Source of the DNA: Rickettsiales bacterium
GTDB lineage: Bacteria > Pseudomonadota > Alphaproteobacteria > Rickettsiales > UBA1997
Length of the DNA: 9,799 nucleotides
Assembly (NCBI GenBank): GCA_947455365.1
Contig: CANGNU010000024.1
Coordinates: forward strand, 1 to 9,799
Direction: 5' to 3'
Below are positions 1 to 5,864 of the stretch, one piece after another. The translations under genes were made by a program, and so were the position numbers. The notes under the pieces are model-generated. The model searched no databases. It was not told the DNA's origin and saw only the letters and a list, made by a program, of their open reading frames with translations. Positions within the stretch are counted from its first letter, which is position 1. Each line of letters begins with the position of its first letter.

Positions 1-526
1 ATATGACAAAGATGGCGAACTTTCACGCAAAGGTAAAATAGATTTCATCTTGGCCGATCACATTTTGCGCAACGAAATTTTCCACAAAAAACCACCAAAA
101 TCTTTCGACCGCGATGATTTTGCCAGCTTAATTTCGCCAATTAACAATTTAAAGGTAGAAGATGCGCTGGCTACATACGCCTATATGCACGCCAAAACAA
201 TTCAAATTAACCTAGATATTTTTAGCGGCGCAGGAAAAGGAATGCCAAAGCAAATTTTTGTTTGTGGCGGTGGCAGAAAAAACATTGCAATCATGGACGA
301 AATGCGCAAATGGCTTTCTGGCGTTGAAGTAAAAACAGTAGAAGATTTAGGATTTAACGGCGATGCAATAGAAGCCGAAGCCTTTGCTTTCTTAGGAATT
401 CGCCGTTTGTTAAAATTGCCGATTAGTTTTCAAAAGACGACAGGGATTTCACCGGATTGTAGTTTCTCTCAGGTTTCACCTCGGCGGCATTTTTCTTCTT
501 ACGGCGGCGTCTTCTATCCCGCTTAA
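1..526 (+). CDS. anmK: anhydro-N-acetylmuramic acid kinase, C-terminal half (5' end outside window)
   Basis: AnmK phosphorylates 1,6-anhydro-MurNAc released from peptidoglycan, with hydrolysis of the anhydro ring, giving MurNAc-6-phosphate in the cytoplasmic cell-wall recycling pathway. The reading frame is open from base 2, and the residues before position 50 (YDKDGELSRKGKIDF) already match the family, so the TTG at 50 is an internal Leu codon and not a start. About 174 residues are present, roughly half of the usual 360-375. Recognisable blocks are PPKSFDRDDF, the nucleotide-binding VCGGGRKN stretch, GFNGDAIEAEAFAFL and LPISFQKTTG near the end. After TTGIS the usual short tail is longer than I expect, by about 15 residues, before a family-like GGVFYPA ending. 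That extra stretch lies in the 104-bp tail-to-tail overlap with the hydrolase gene. The family assignment is strong; whether the last ~25 codons are native is uncertain. Confidence 0.93.
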   Translation, partial: YDKDGELSRKGKIDFILADHILRNEIFHKKPPKSFDRDDFASLISPINNLKVEDALATYAYMHAKTIQINLDIFSGAGKGMPKQIFVCGGGRKNIAIMDEMRKWLSGVEVKTVEDLGFNGDAIEAEAFAFLGIRRLLKLPISFQKTTGISPDCSFSQVSPRRHFSSYGGVFYPA

Positions 527-1187
527 CCTTACGCACCTTGCCTGAATCAAGCACTAAGCGACCTTTAATGTGGTTGTCGATAATTGCTTCAAATTCTTCA
601 ACTTGGTCTTTGAAAAAGTGATCAGCGCCAGCAACGGTTTTGTAGATAATTTCTGCACCATCGCGCGCGGCTAGTTTTTCTGCCAATTTTGCGCTATCAG
701 CTTCTTTAGAAATTTCATCCTTGTCACCTTGTATAATTAGGCCAGATGAGGTGCAAGGCACGATGAAGTTAAAGTCATATTTTGCAACAGGTGGTGCAAT
801 TAAAACATAATTTTCAATTTCTGGGCGGCGCATAACCAGCTGTAGAGCTATCCACGAGCCAAAAGAAAAGCCGCCAACCCAATATTCAGAGGCTTCCATG
901 TTTTGGTCATGCAGCCAATTCATTACGGCTGTAGCGTCGAGAAGTTCTCCTAAGCCATTGTCAAATTTGCCTTGTGATTTTCCTACGCCACGAAAATTAA
1001 TGCGCAACACTGAAAAACCGTTATTGGCAAAGGCTTTGTAAAGGTTGTAAGTAATTTTATTATTCATAGTGCCGCCATGCAGTGGGTGAGGGTGCAGCAC
1101 TAGAGCGACAGGCGCTTTCGGGTTATTGCTTTGATGATATTTTCCTTCAATTCTTCCGGCAGGGCCGTTGATAATGACTTCAGGCAT
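423..1187 (-). CDS. alpha/beta hydrolase (COG2945-like) with basic C-terminal tail
   Basis: Cytosolic serine hydrolase fold of 254 residues; the natural substrate is unknown for this family. The sequence shows the oxyanion-type HPHPLHGG stretch at about residues 32-39, RINFRGVGKSQG at 62-73, the nucleophile elbow GFSFG with Ser108, an acid in GDKDE (Asp155 or Asp157) and the catalytic His190 in GADHFF. There is no signal peptide. The domain proper ends near residue 212; it is followed by an extension of about 42 residues with a run of Arg and Lys (residues 219-232), which could bind nucleic acid or membranes, or simply be tail. The start at 1187 gives the normal N-terminus of the family, although no good Shine-Dalgarno precedes it. 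It lies 39 nt after the 64-residue gene on the same strand, so co-transcription is likely. Its 3' end runs antisense into anmK. Confidence 0.88.
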   Translation of the reverse strand: MPEVIINGPAGRIEGKYHQSNNPKAPVALVLHPHPLHGGTMNNKITYNLYKAFANNGFSVLRINFRGVGKSQGKFDNGLGELLDATAVMNWLHDQNMEASEYWVGGFSFGSWIALQLVMRRPEIENYVLIAPPVAKYDFNFIVPCTSSGLIIQGDKDEISKEADSAKLAEKLAARDGAEIIYKTVAGADHFFKDQVEEFEAIIDNHIKGRLVLDSGKVRKVKRDRRRRRKKKNAAEVKPERNYNPVKSLSSFEN

Positions 1188-1226
1188 TTTATTTTAGTTG
1201 GTTGGTAGAGCCAAAATTGGGGCCAA

Positions 1227-1421
1227 TTAAACTAATTGATCCCATTGCATTGGTCGGCCAGCTGCATCAACAATTAGATTTGCAGTACCAGCATATTTTG
1301 CCGCCATGTATTTACCATGTCCAGCATGCACGCCGTGGTAAAGGATAGGCTCAATTTCTTTGCCATTATATTGTTTTTTAGCAACAGCTTTTCTGTTTTT
1401 AGGGTTATTCTTCGTGCCCAT
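1227..1421 (-). CDS. small conserved-looking hypothetical protein (64 aa)
   Basis: A 64-residue basic, soluble protein beginning MGTKNNPKNRKAV, with a central HGVHAGHGKYMAAKY segment rich in His and Gly, and a polar C-terminus ending MQWDQLV. It has no signal peptide or membrane segment and no Cys. The amino-acid pattern resembles small uncharacterised proteins I associate with alphaproteobacterial genomes, but I cannot name a domain and assign no function. It is the first gene of a probable two-gene unit with the hydrolase (39-nt gap) and is transcribed divergently from pgk across a 140-bp AT-rich gap. No strong ribosome-binding site is visible before the ATG. It could be a chance ORF, but the codon composition and balanced sequence look coding. 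Confidence 0.72.
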   Translation of the reverse strand: MGTKNNPKNRKAVAKKQYNGKEIEPILYHGVHAGHGKYMAAKYAGTANLIVDAAGRPMQWDQLV

Positions 1422-1561
1422 GAGTAATAAAAATTAAAATTTTAGTTTGAAAAACCAATTAAGGGGCGCATAATTTAGCTTATTGTATAGCAAAAAGCAA
1501 GTTTTTTGTTGAGGAATTTTTTCTCTGCTGGACTATTAAAATTTCAAATTAAATTTACAAA
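1422..1561. promoter_or_regulatory. divergent intergenic region, probable pgk promoter
   Basis: This 140-bp AT-rich gap separates the divergently transcribed 64-residue gene and pgk, so it should hold promoters for both. On the + strand a weak sigma70-like pair can be proposed: TTGAGG at 1509-1514 and TATTAA at 1534-1539 with a long 19-bp spacer. A TATAG at about 1486 is another -10 candidate. None is strong and no operator or riboswitch-like structure is visible. The pgk start has no evident Shine-Dalgarno in the 20 bases before it. Confidence 0.35.
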
Positions 1562-2809
1562 ATGCCAAATTTTACTCGTTTAAAAGATTGTGTGGTGACT
1601 AATAAAAATGTTATTGTGCGCGTCGATATTAATGTGCCAATGAAAGGTGGAAAGATTGAAGATGACACGCGTATTAAGGCCGTCATTCCTACTCTGCGTT
1701 ATCTTGCTGAGCATAAGGCGAAGGTAATTGTAATTTCGCATTTTGGTCGTCCTGAAGGTGCGCAAATTAGAAATTTTCCACATAATTCTGCTGCGCCAAA
1801 TGAAATTATTGCGGGCGATGCAATGTCTTTGCAGCCTTTGGTGGAAAGGGTTCAGCAGCTTCTTGGTGATGAAATTAAAGTTAGTTTTGTTGATGATTGT
1901 GTTGGTGATAAACCACGCGCAGCCATTGCCAGCGCAGCTTACGGCGATGTCATCATGTTAGAAAATTTGCGCTATTACAAGCAAGAAACCAAAAATGACC
2001 AAGCCTTCGCGCAAGAGCTGGCAAGCTTCGGCAATCTTTATGTTAATGACGCATTTTCATGTTCGCATCGCGCACATGCTTCAATTGTTGGCATTCCTGC
2101 TATTCTCAAGGGTTGCGCGGGGTTTTTGCTTGAAGCAGAATTAGATAATCTCACCAACTTGCTAGAAAATGCCAAGAAGCCGATGATGGCGGTTGTAGGC
2201 GGCGCTAAGGTTTCCACTAAATTAGATTTACTGAATTCGTTAGTGTTTAAGGCGCAAAGCCTTGTGGTTGGCGGTGGCATGGCCAATAGCTTTCTTTACG
2301 CAATGGGAAAAAATATTGGCAAATCGTTGTGCGAGAAGGATTTAAAGCCAGAAGTGCTAGCGGTGATTGAAAAGGCCAAACAGGCTGGATGCGCGATTCT
2401 ATTGCCTTTAGATGTGGTTGTAACCAAAAAATTTGAAGAAAATGCGCAATGCAAAACAGTTGCAGTTGATGAAGTTGCTGATGATGATATTATCGCCGAT
2501 ATAGGTGCGGCAAGCGTTCGCAGCCTTGGAGAGGCTTTGCAAAAACATCAAACTTTATTATGGAATGGCCCGTTAGGTGCTTTTGAGATTAAGCCTTTTA
2601 ACCAAGGTACAGAAGGCTTTGCGCATGTTGCTGCATCGCTTACTAAACAAGGAAAATTGTTGTCGATTGCGGGTGGGGGAGATGTTGTTTCTGCTTTGAA
2701 CTCGTGCAATTTAGCTGATAGCTTTACTTATATTTCAACGGCTGGTGGGGCTTTTTTAGAATGGCTTGAAGGTAAAGAATTGCCAGGCGTTGCGGTGTTA
2801 TTGAAATAA
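1562..2809 (+). CDS. pgk: phosphoglycerate kinase
   Basis: Converts 1,3-bisphosphoglycerate and ADP to 3-phosphoglycerate and ATP in glycolysis, reversibly in gluconeogenesis; cytoplasmic monomer. The 415 residues cover the whole family length. N-domain substrate-binding motifs are RVDINVP (20-26), DDTRI (34-38), SHFGRP (59-64), LENLRY (133-138) and CSHRAHAS (167-174). C-domain nucleotide motifs are VGGAKVSTK (212-220), WNGPLGAFE (334-342), GGGDVVSA (371-378) and STAGGA (392-397). The 3-PG-binding and catalytic arginines and lysines expected in these motifs are present. The loop after SHFGRP (about 66-88) is roughly a dozen residues longer than in typical bacterial enzymes. It appears to be a single-gene unit, without gap or tktA/gapA neighbours. 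Its stop codon touches the 3' CCA of the antisense tRNA-Arg gene, and a very long hairpin followed by seven T lies downstream on this strand. Confidence 0.97.
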   Translation: MPNFTRLKDCVVTNKNVIVRVDINVPMKGGKIEDDTRIKAVIPTLRYLAEHKAKVIVISHFGRPEGAQIRNFPHNSAAPNEIIAGDAMSLQPLVERVQQLLGDEIKVSFVDDCVGDKPRAAIASAAYGDVIMLENLRYYKQETKNDQAFAQELASFGNLYVNDAFSCSHRAHASIVGIPAILKGCAGFLLEAELDNLTNLLENAKKPMMAVVGGAKVSTKLDLLNSLVFKAQSLVVGGGMANSFLYAMGKNIGKSLCEKDLKPEVLAVIEKAKQAGCAILLPLDVVVTKKFEENAQCKTVAVDEVADDDIIADIGAASVRSLGEALQKHQTLLWNGPLGAFEIKPFNQGTEGFAHVAASLTKQGKLLSIAGGGDVVSALNSCNLADSFTYISTAGGAFLEWLEGKELPGVAVLLK

Positions 2810-2886
2810 TGGTGCACCCGGCGGGATTTGAACCCACAACCTTTGCCTTCGGAGGGCAATACTCTATCCAGTTGAGCTACGGATGC
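2810..2886 (-). tRNA. tRNA-Arg (anticodon CCG)
   Basis: The minus strand folds as a full cloverleaf of 77 nt including an encoded CCA end (2812-2810). The 7-bp acceptor stem pairs GCATCCG with CGGGTGC, with one G-T wobble, and the discriminator is A. The D arm contains GCTC/GAG. The anticodon stem TTGCC/GGCAA (2859-2855 and 2847-2843) encloses the loop CTCCGAA, giving anticodon CCG at 2852-2850, which reads CGG arginine codons. The T arm is GTGGG-TTCAAAT-CCCGC. The CCA end lies directly against the pgk stop codon with no intervening base. The 5' end is only 8 nt from the long palindrome at 2895-3048, so any immediately upstream promoter must lie in that palindrome, unless the tRNA is processed from a cupredoxin transcript. 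Confidence 0.96.
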
Positions 2887-2894
2887 GTTATTGT

Positions 2895-3048
2895 ATCAAT
2901 ATTTTCTTATGAATTTATCTTTTAATTTTTGCGTCGTGACTGAATCAAAACTAGGTCACGCTAATTCTCGCTGCGAGAGACGCGCTGACCTATTTTGACA
3001 CAGTCGCGACGCAAAAATTAAAAGATAAATTCATAAGAAAATATTGAT
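2895..3048. repeat. long imperfect palindrome, 48-bp arms with nested inner inverted repeat
   Basis: The left arm at 2895-2942 and right arm at 3001-3048 are reverse complements at 47 of 48 positions. The single mismatch, T2937 against G3006, is a U-G wobble in a + strand RNA and an A-C mismatch in a minus strand RNA. The 58-bp interior continues the symmetry: 2945-2958 pairs with 2986-2998 with one bulged C (2951), and the tip TCTCGC (2966-2971) pairs with GCGAGA (2973-2978). The whole 154-bp block is thus one nested hairpin centred near 2972. No flanking target-site duplication and no coding sequence are visible. On the + strand it is followed by a T run at 3052-3058. Confidence 0.95.
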
Positions 3049-3058
3049 CAGTTTTTTT
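2895..3058 (+). terminator. pgk: possible giant intrinsic terminator for pgk
   Basis: A + strand transcript from pgk would pass antisense through the tRNA, form the 2895-3048 hairpin and then meet seven consecutive T at 3052-3058 three bases after the stem. The arm mismatch being U-G on this strand fits an RNA role here. The stem is far longer than ordinary rho-independent terminators and its base is AT-rich, so termination is an inference; no better terminator lies between pgk and this point. Confidence 0.45.
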
Positions 3059-3383
3059 ATTTTGCGATTAATTTTCCTTGGGCGGTGTTGGCGTGAAATT
3101 CGCCAGAGAAGCTGTATTCGCCTGCTTTGAGCGGGGTGATAATTAGTGTAACTTTTTTGCCGGCGGGAATAATTTTTTCTTTATTTAGCGAGGCACTTTC
3201 AAACTCTTCTGCAGTATTATCAAGATTTTCTACAATCAATTTAAACTTCTGCTCAGCAGGAACTTGCAATGCAGCAGGAATGAATTGATGGTCTTTAATT
3301 TGCATTTCAAATTGCGGTGTTTCGCTTGCAAAGGCTTGATTGGTAAGCATTGCAGCAGTTAACAAAGTAAGAATTTTTTTCAT
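3057..3383 (-). CDS. small exported cupredoxin-fold protein
   Basis: A 108-residue precursor with a clear signal peptide (MKK followed by a hydrophobic stretch, cleavage expected near AFA at residues 17-19), so the mature protein of about 89 residues should be periplasmic. The rest resembles the Cupredoxin_1-type domain: IKDHQFIPAALQVPAEQKFKL, then VENLDNTAEEFES, then ITPLKAGEYSFSGEFHANTAQG. Such proteins are known near bacterial metal-uptake genes. A canonical type 1 copper site is not evident: the mature chain has no Cys, only two His (32 and 97) and one Met (27), so copper binding is unproven. The gene stands alone between two long palindromes. Only 28 bp separate its ATG from the 3412-3622 element and 8 bp separate its stop from the 2895-3048 element. 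No Shine-Dalgarno is visible before the ATG. Confidence 0.85.
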   Translation of the reverse strand: MKKILTLLTAAMLTNQAFASETPQFEMQIKDHQFIPAALQVPAEQKFKLIVENLDNTAEEFESASLNKEKIIPAGKKVTLIITPLKAGEYSFSGEFHANTAQGKLIAK

Positions 3384-3411
3384 AAAATTTTTTAAAAAAT
3401 TTAAATATCTG

Positions 3412-3622
3412 TTGTAAAAATAATTGACGAGAGAAGATATTCTTTATTGAGGTTAAATTTAATCAGCTAGAGTAACTAGCCCCGAACCGAGTTATGCGCC
3501 ATCGCGAGCTTTGCTCGCTGAAACTAGATGGCGCATCCTGTCTGAGGGGTGGGGCTAGTTACTCTAGCTGATTAAATTTAACCTCAATAAAGAATATCTT
3601 CTCTCGTCAATTATTTTTACAA
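3412..3622. repeat. long palindrome with perfect 72-bp arms
   Basis: The left arm at 3412-3483 and right arm at 3551-3622 are exact reverse complements over 72 bp; I checked the alignment base by base. The 67-bp interior contains two further nested inverted repeats: ATGCGCCAT (3494-3502) with ATGGCGCAT (3528-3536), and GCGAGC (3504-3509) with GCTCGC (3513-3518) around a TTT loop, plus an unpaired AACTAG-containing segment at 3519-3527. The 211-bp element fills nearly all of the gap between radA and the cupredoxin gene. It ends 7 bp from the radA stop codon. No ORF, target duplication or T run directly after either arm is seen. Confidence 0.97.
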
Positions 3623-3629
3623 TTCCACG

Positions 3630-5045
3630 CTATTTCTCCTTACGAAAAAACTGCGCCAAATCCCTTACATGCGCCACAGTTTTAATTTGTAACTCAGGTA
3701 AAGATTTTTTCAAAGCAGAAAAATTTTTATTTTTCTCATTGGCTTGCGGAATTAAACAATTTTTAAACCCCAGCCGCGCCGCTTCTTTCAAGCGCGCTTC
3801 AAGGTTGTTGATCATGCGAATTTCTCCCGTTAAGCCAACTTCACCCATCACGCAGGTGGAAGAAGAAAGCGCAACATCGCGCGCAGCAGAAATTAGTGCA
3901 CAGGCAATTGCTAAATCGGCCGCGGTCTCGTGAATTTCTAGGCCGCCGACAATGTTGAGATAAACTTCTTTATCAAATAAATTTAAGCCAAAACGCGTGC
4001 TTAAAACGGCAATAAGCATGGCCAAGCGATTAATGTCCCAACCAACAACCGCACGGCGTGGCGTGGGCATGTAAGAAGGAGAAATTAGTGCTTGCACTTC
4101 AATTAAAATGGGGCGCGTGCCTTCAATTCCAGCAAAAACCGCGGTGCCACTGGTTTCGTGGTGATATGAAGCAAGAAATAATTCGCTGGGATTATTCACC
4201 TCAGACAAGCCCACATCATTCATCTCAAACACGCCAATTTCACCCGCCGCGCCAAAGCGATTTTTCACCGCGCGCAAAATGCGAAAATGTAAATCTTTTT
4301 CGCCTTCAAAATAAAGAACAGTGTCGACAATATGCTCAAGAACCTTAGGGCCAGCTATCTGCCCATCTTTGGTCACATGGCTAACAATTAACAAAGTGAT
4401 ATTATTTTTCTTAGCAAAAATTGCCAATTCACCAGCCGCTGCGCGCACTTGCGACACGCTTCCGGGTGCTGAAGAAAGCTCTTCCAAAAACATGGTTTGA
4501 ATAGAGTCTATGATGATGACTGTAGGCTGTGCGCCCGCTTTTATTGAATGAACAATGTCAGAAACATTAGTTGTTGCGGCAAGTTGAATTGAATGATGAT
4601 TAGCACCAAGGCGATTGGCTCTAAGGCGAACTTGATCAACCGATTCTTCACCTGAAATATAAATTACCTGATTATTTTTCTTCGCTAAAACATCTGCCGT
4701 TTGTAGTAATAAAGTAGATTTTCCAATTCCCGGGTCGCCACCAATTAACACGACAGAGCCTTGCACCAAGCCGCCGCCAAGTACGCGGTCAAGTTCTTTA
4801 ATGTCAGTTGCAATGCGGGGAAAATCTTGTGCTTCGCCATCAAGGGCGATAAGTTCTAGCTTACTCTCATGCGCTTTGCCGCTGGTTTTTTTCTCGGGGG
4901 TTAATCGCGAAAAATGCGAGGCGCCACCTTCTTCAAATTCTTCAACAAGGCTGTTCCAAGCCCCGCAATCAGTGCATTTGCCGCTCCATTTAAAATGTAC
5001 AGCGCCGCAAGATTGGCAGGAATAGGCAGTTTTTTTCTTGGTCAT
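3630..5045 (-). CDS. radA: DNA repair protein RadA
   Basis: RadA is a RecA-like ATPase that aids processing and branch migration of recombination intermediates in the cytoplasm. The 471 residues match the usual length. The N-terminal C4 zinc finger is Cys10-X2-Cys13 and Cys24-X2-Cys27. The RecA-type core has the Walker A motif GGDPGIGKST (102-111), a Walker B-like strand VIIIDSI (176-182) and the RadA-specific KNRFG motif (261-265). The C-terminal part (from about 345) is the Lon-protease-like domain with VGGLEIHETAADLAIA, which in RadA is structural and not proteolytic. The start at 5045 places the zinc finger at the expected distance. It follows piuC by 74 bp on the same strand but is functionally unrelated to iron uptake. 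Its 3' end lies against the 211-bp palindrome. Confidence 0.97.
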   Translation of the reverse strand: MTKKKTAYSCQSCGAVHFKWSGKCTDCGAWNSLVEEFEEGGASHFSRLTPEKKTSGKAHESKLELIALDGEAQDFPRIATDIKELDRVLGGGLVQGSVVLIGGDPGIGKSTLLLQTADVLAKKNNQVIYISGEESVDQVRLRANRLGANHHSIQLAATTNVSDIVHSIKAGAQPTVIIIDSIQTMFLEELSSAPGSVSQVRAAAGELAIFAKKNNITLLIVSHVTKDGQIAGPKVLEHIVDTVLYFEGEKDLHFRILRAVKNRFGAAGEIGVFEMNDVGLSEVNNPSELFLASYHHETSGTAVFAGIEGTRPILIEVQALISPSYMPTPRRAVVGWDINRLAMLIAVLSTRFGLNLFDKEVYLNIVGGLEIHETAADLAIACALISAARDVALSSSTCVMGEVGLTGEIRMINNLEARLKEAARLGFKNCLIPQANEKNKNFSALKKSLPELQIKTVAHVRDLAQFFRKEK

Positions 5046-5067
5046 GGTGATGTAAAAATTTTAATAA

Positions 5068-5109
5068 ATTTGTAAAATCAGTCTATAATTTTAAAATTTT
5101 TTTACAAAT
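5068..5109. repeat. AT-rich 10-bp inverted repeat between piuC and radA
   Basis: ATTTGTAAAA at 5068-5077 pairs exactly with TTTTACAAAT at 5100-5109, with a 22-nt loop. It lies in the 74-bp gap between the piuC stop and the radA start. A stem this AT-rich is too weak for a confident terminator; it could be a protein-binding site or chance. A TATAGA at about 5084 on the minus strand could be a -10 element for radA, without a convincing -35. Confidence 0.35.
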
Positions 5110-5119
5110 CTTTTAACGA

Positions 5120-5803
5120 TTAGGTGTCAGCAAACATGCGGGTTAAATTATGATAGCAAGAAGTTAAAACCACCGCGTTATCGTCGTCGCCGTAGGTTTG
5201 GCGCAGGTTGAGAATTGCAACATCCATATCAAATAAAATGCGGCGAACATCATCGCTGCGAATCATGCTTTCAATCCAGAAGAAGCTGGCAATGCGCGCG
5301 CCTTTGGTTACGGGCTCGACGCGGTGCAAACTGGTTGACGGGTATAAAATTGCATCACCAGCAGCAAGCTTGACCGGCTTAGAGCCGTAAGCATCTTCAA
5401 TGACTAATTCGCCACCTTCATATTCATCAGGTTCAGATAAAAACACTGTGCAAGAAAGGTCGGTGCGAACATTTTCACCGGTTTTTGCAAAGGTGCGCAC
5501 GGCATTATCAACATGATTACCAAAAGAATTGCTGCTGCCACTATAGCGATTAAACAAAGGCGGGAAGATTTTTTTTGGCAAAGAAGCGCTAAAAAATAAT
5601 CCGTTGCGTTGAATGTTTTTAATAATGATTGTGCGCAATTCAGCTAGCTGTGGTGCGTCTTCAGGCAATTGTTCATTATTTTTTGCTTTTTCCGATTGCG
5701 CGCCTGCGGTGTGTTTGCCATCTTTCCACTGGGCATTTTCTAGCAACGAACGGCAATGTTGCACCATTTCTTTTGATAAAAGTTCTTTAAGTTGAATTAA
5801 CAT
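5120..5803 (-). CDS. piuC: PKHD-type Fe(II)/2-oxoglutarate hydroxylase (PiuC/YbiX family)
   Basis: A 227-residue member of the Fe(II)- and 2-oxoglutarate-dependent dioxygenase superfamily, close in length and motifs to YbiX/PiuC, which is commonly encoded beside Fiu-type siderophore receptors. The facial triad is visible as His97-Val-Asp99 (FGNHVDNAVR) and His160 in PSTSLHRVEPVTKGAR, with Arg170 as the expected 2-oxoglutarate-binding residue. FNRYSGSSNSFGNHVD and EYEGGELVIED are typical of the family. The substrate is not established; modification of a siderophore or of a receptor-related molecule is a common guess. It is probably cytoplasmic, as no signal peptide is present. It lies 61 bp downstream of the receptor gene, with a stem-loop in the gap, and is the last iron-related gene of the operon. 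No clear Shine-Dalgarno precedes the ATG. Confidence 0.93.
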   Translation of the reverse strand: MLIQLKELLSKEMVQHCRSLLENAQWKDGKHTAGAQSEKAKNNEQLPEDAPQLAELRTIIIKNIQRNGLFFSASLPKKIFPPLFNRYSGSSNSFGNHVDNAVRTFAKTGENVRTDLSCTVFLSEPDEYEGGELVIEDAYGSKPVKLAAGDAILYPSTSLHRVEPVTKGARIASFFWIESMIRSDDVRRILFDMDVAILNLRQTYGDDDNAVVLTSCYHNLTRMFADT

Positions 5804-5818
5804 AATTTTATTTTTTAG

Positions 5819-5859
5819 GCCTTAATCTAGCGCGGTTGTTGAATTGAGCTAGATTAGGC
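5819..5859 (-). promoter_or_regulatory. intercistronic stem-loop between receptor and piuC
   Basis: Bases 5819-5831 and 5848-5859 pair over 12 bp with a single bulged T (5822) and a 16-nt loop. The hairpin sits just after the receptor stop and about 16 nt before the piuC start on the transcribed strand. No U run follows, so it is not a standard terminator. In such a position it could stabilise the receptor message or restrict piuC translation. The pairing is seen directly; the role is inferred. Confidence 0.55.
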
Positions 5860-5864
5860 TATGA

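Noticed and set aside
50..526. A separate 158-residue gene starting with TTG at 50
   Set aside because: The same frame is open to the window edge and the residues before it match AnmK, so it is the interior of anmK.
2895..3622. CRISPR array or insertion sequence remnant
   Set aside because: There are only two elements, inverted not direct, with unrelated arms, no spacers of equal size, no transposase and no target-site duplication.
4058..4348. 96-codon open frame on the + strand inside radA
   Set aside because: Lies wholly antisense to conserved RadA sequence and its translation looks non-protein-like.
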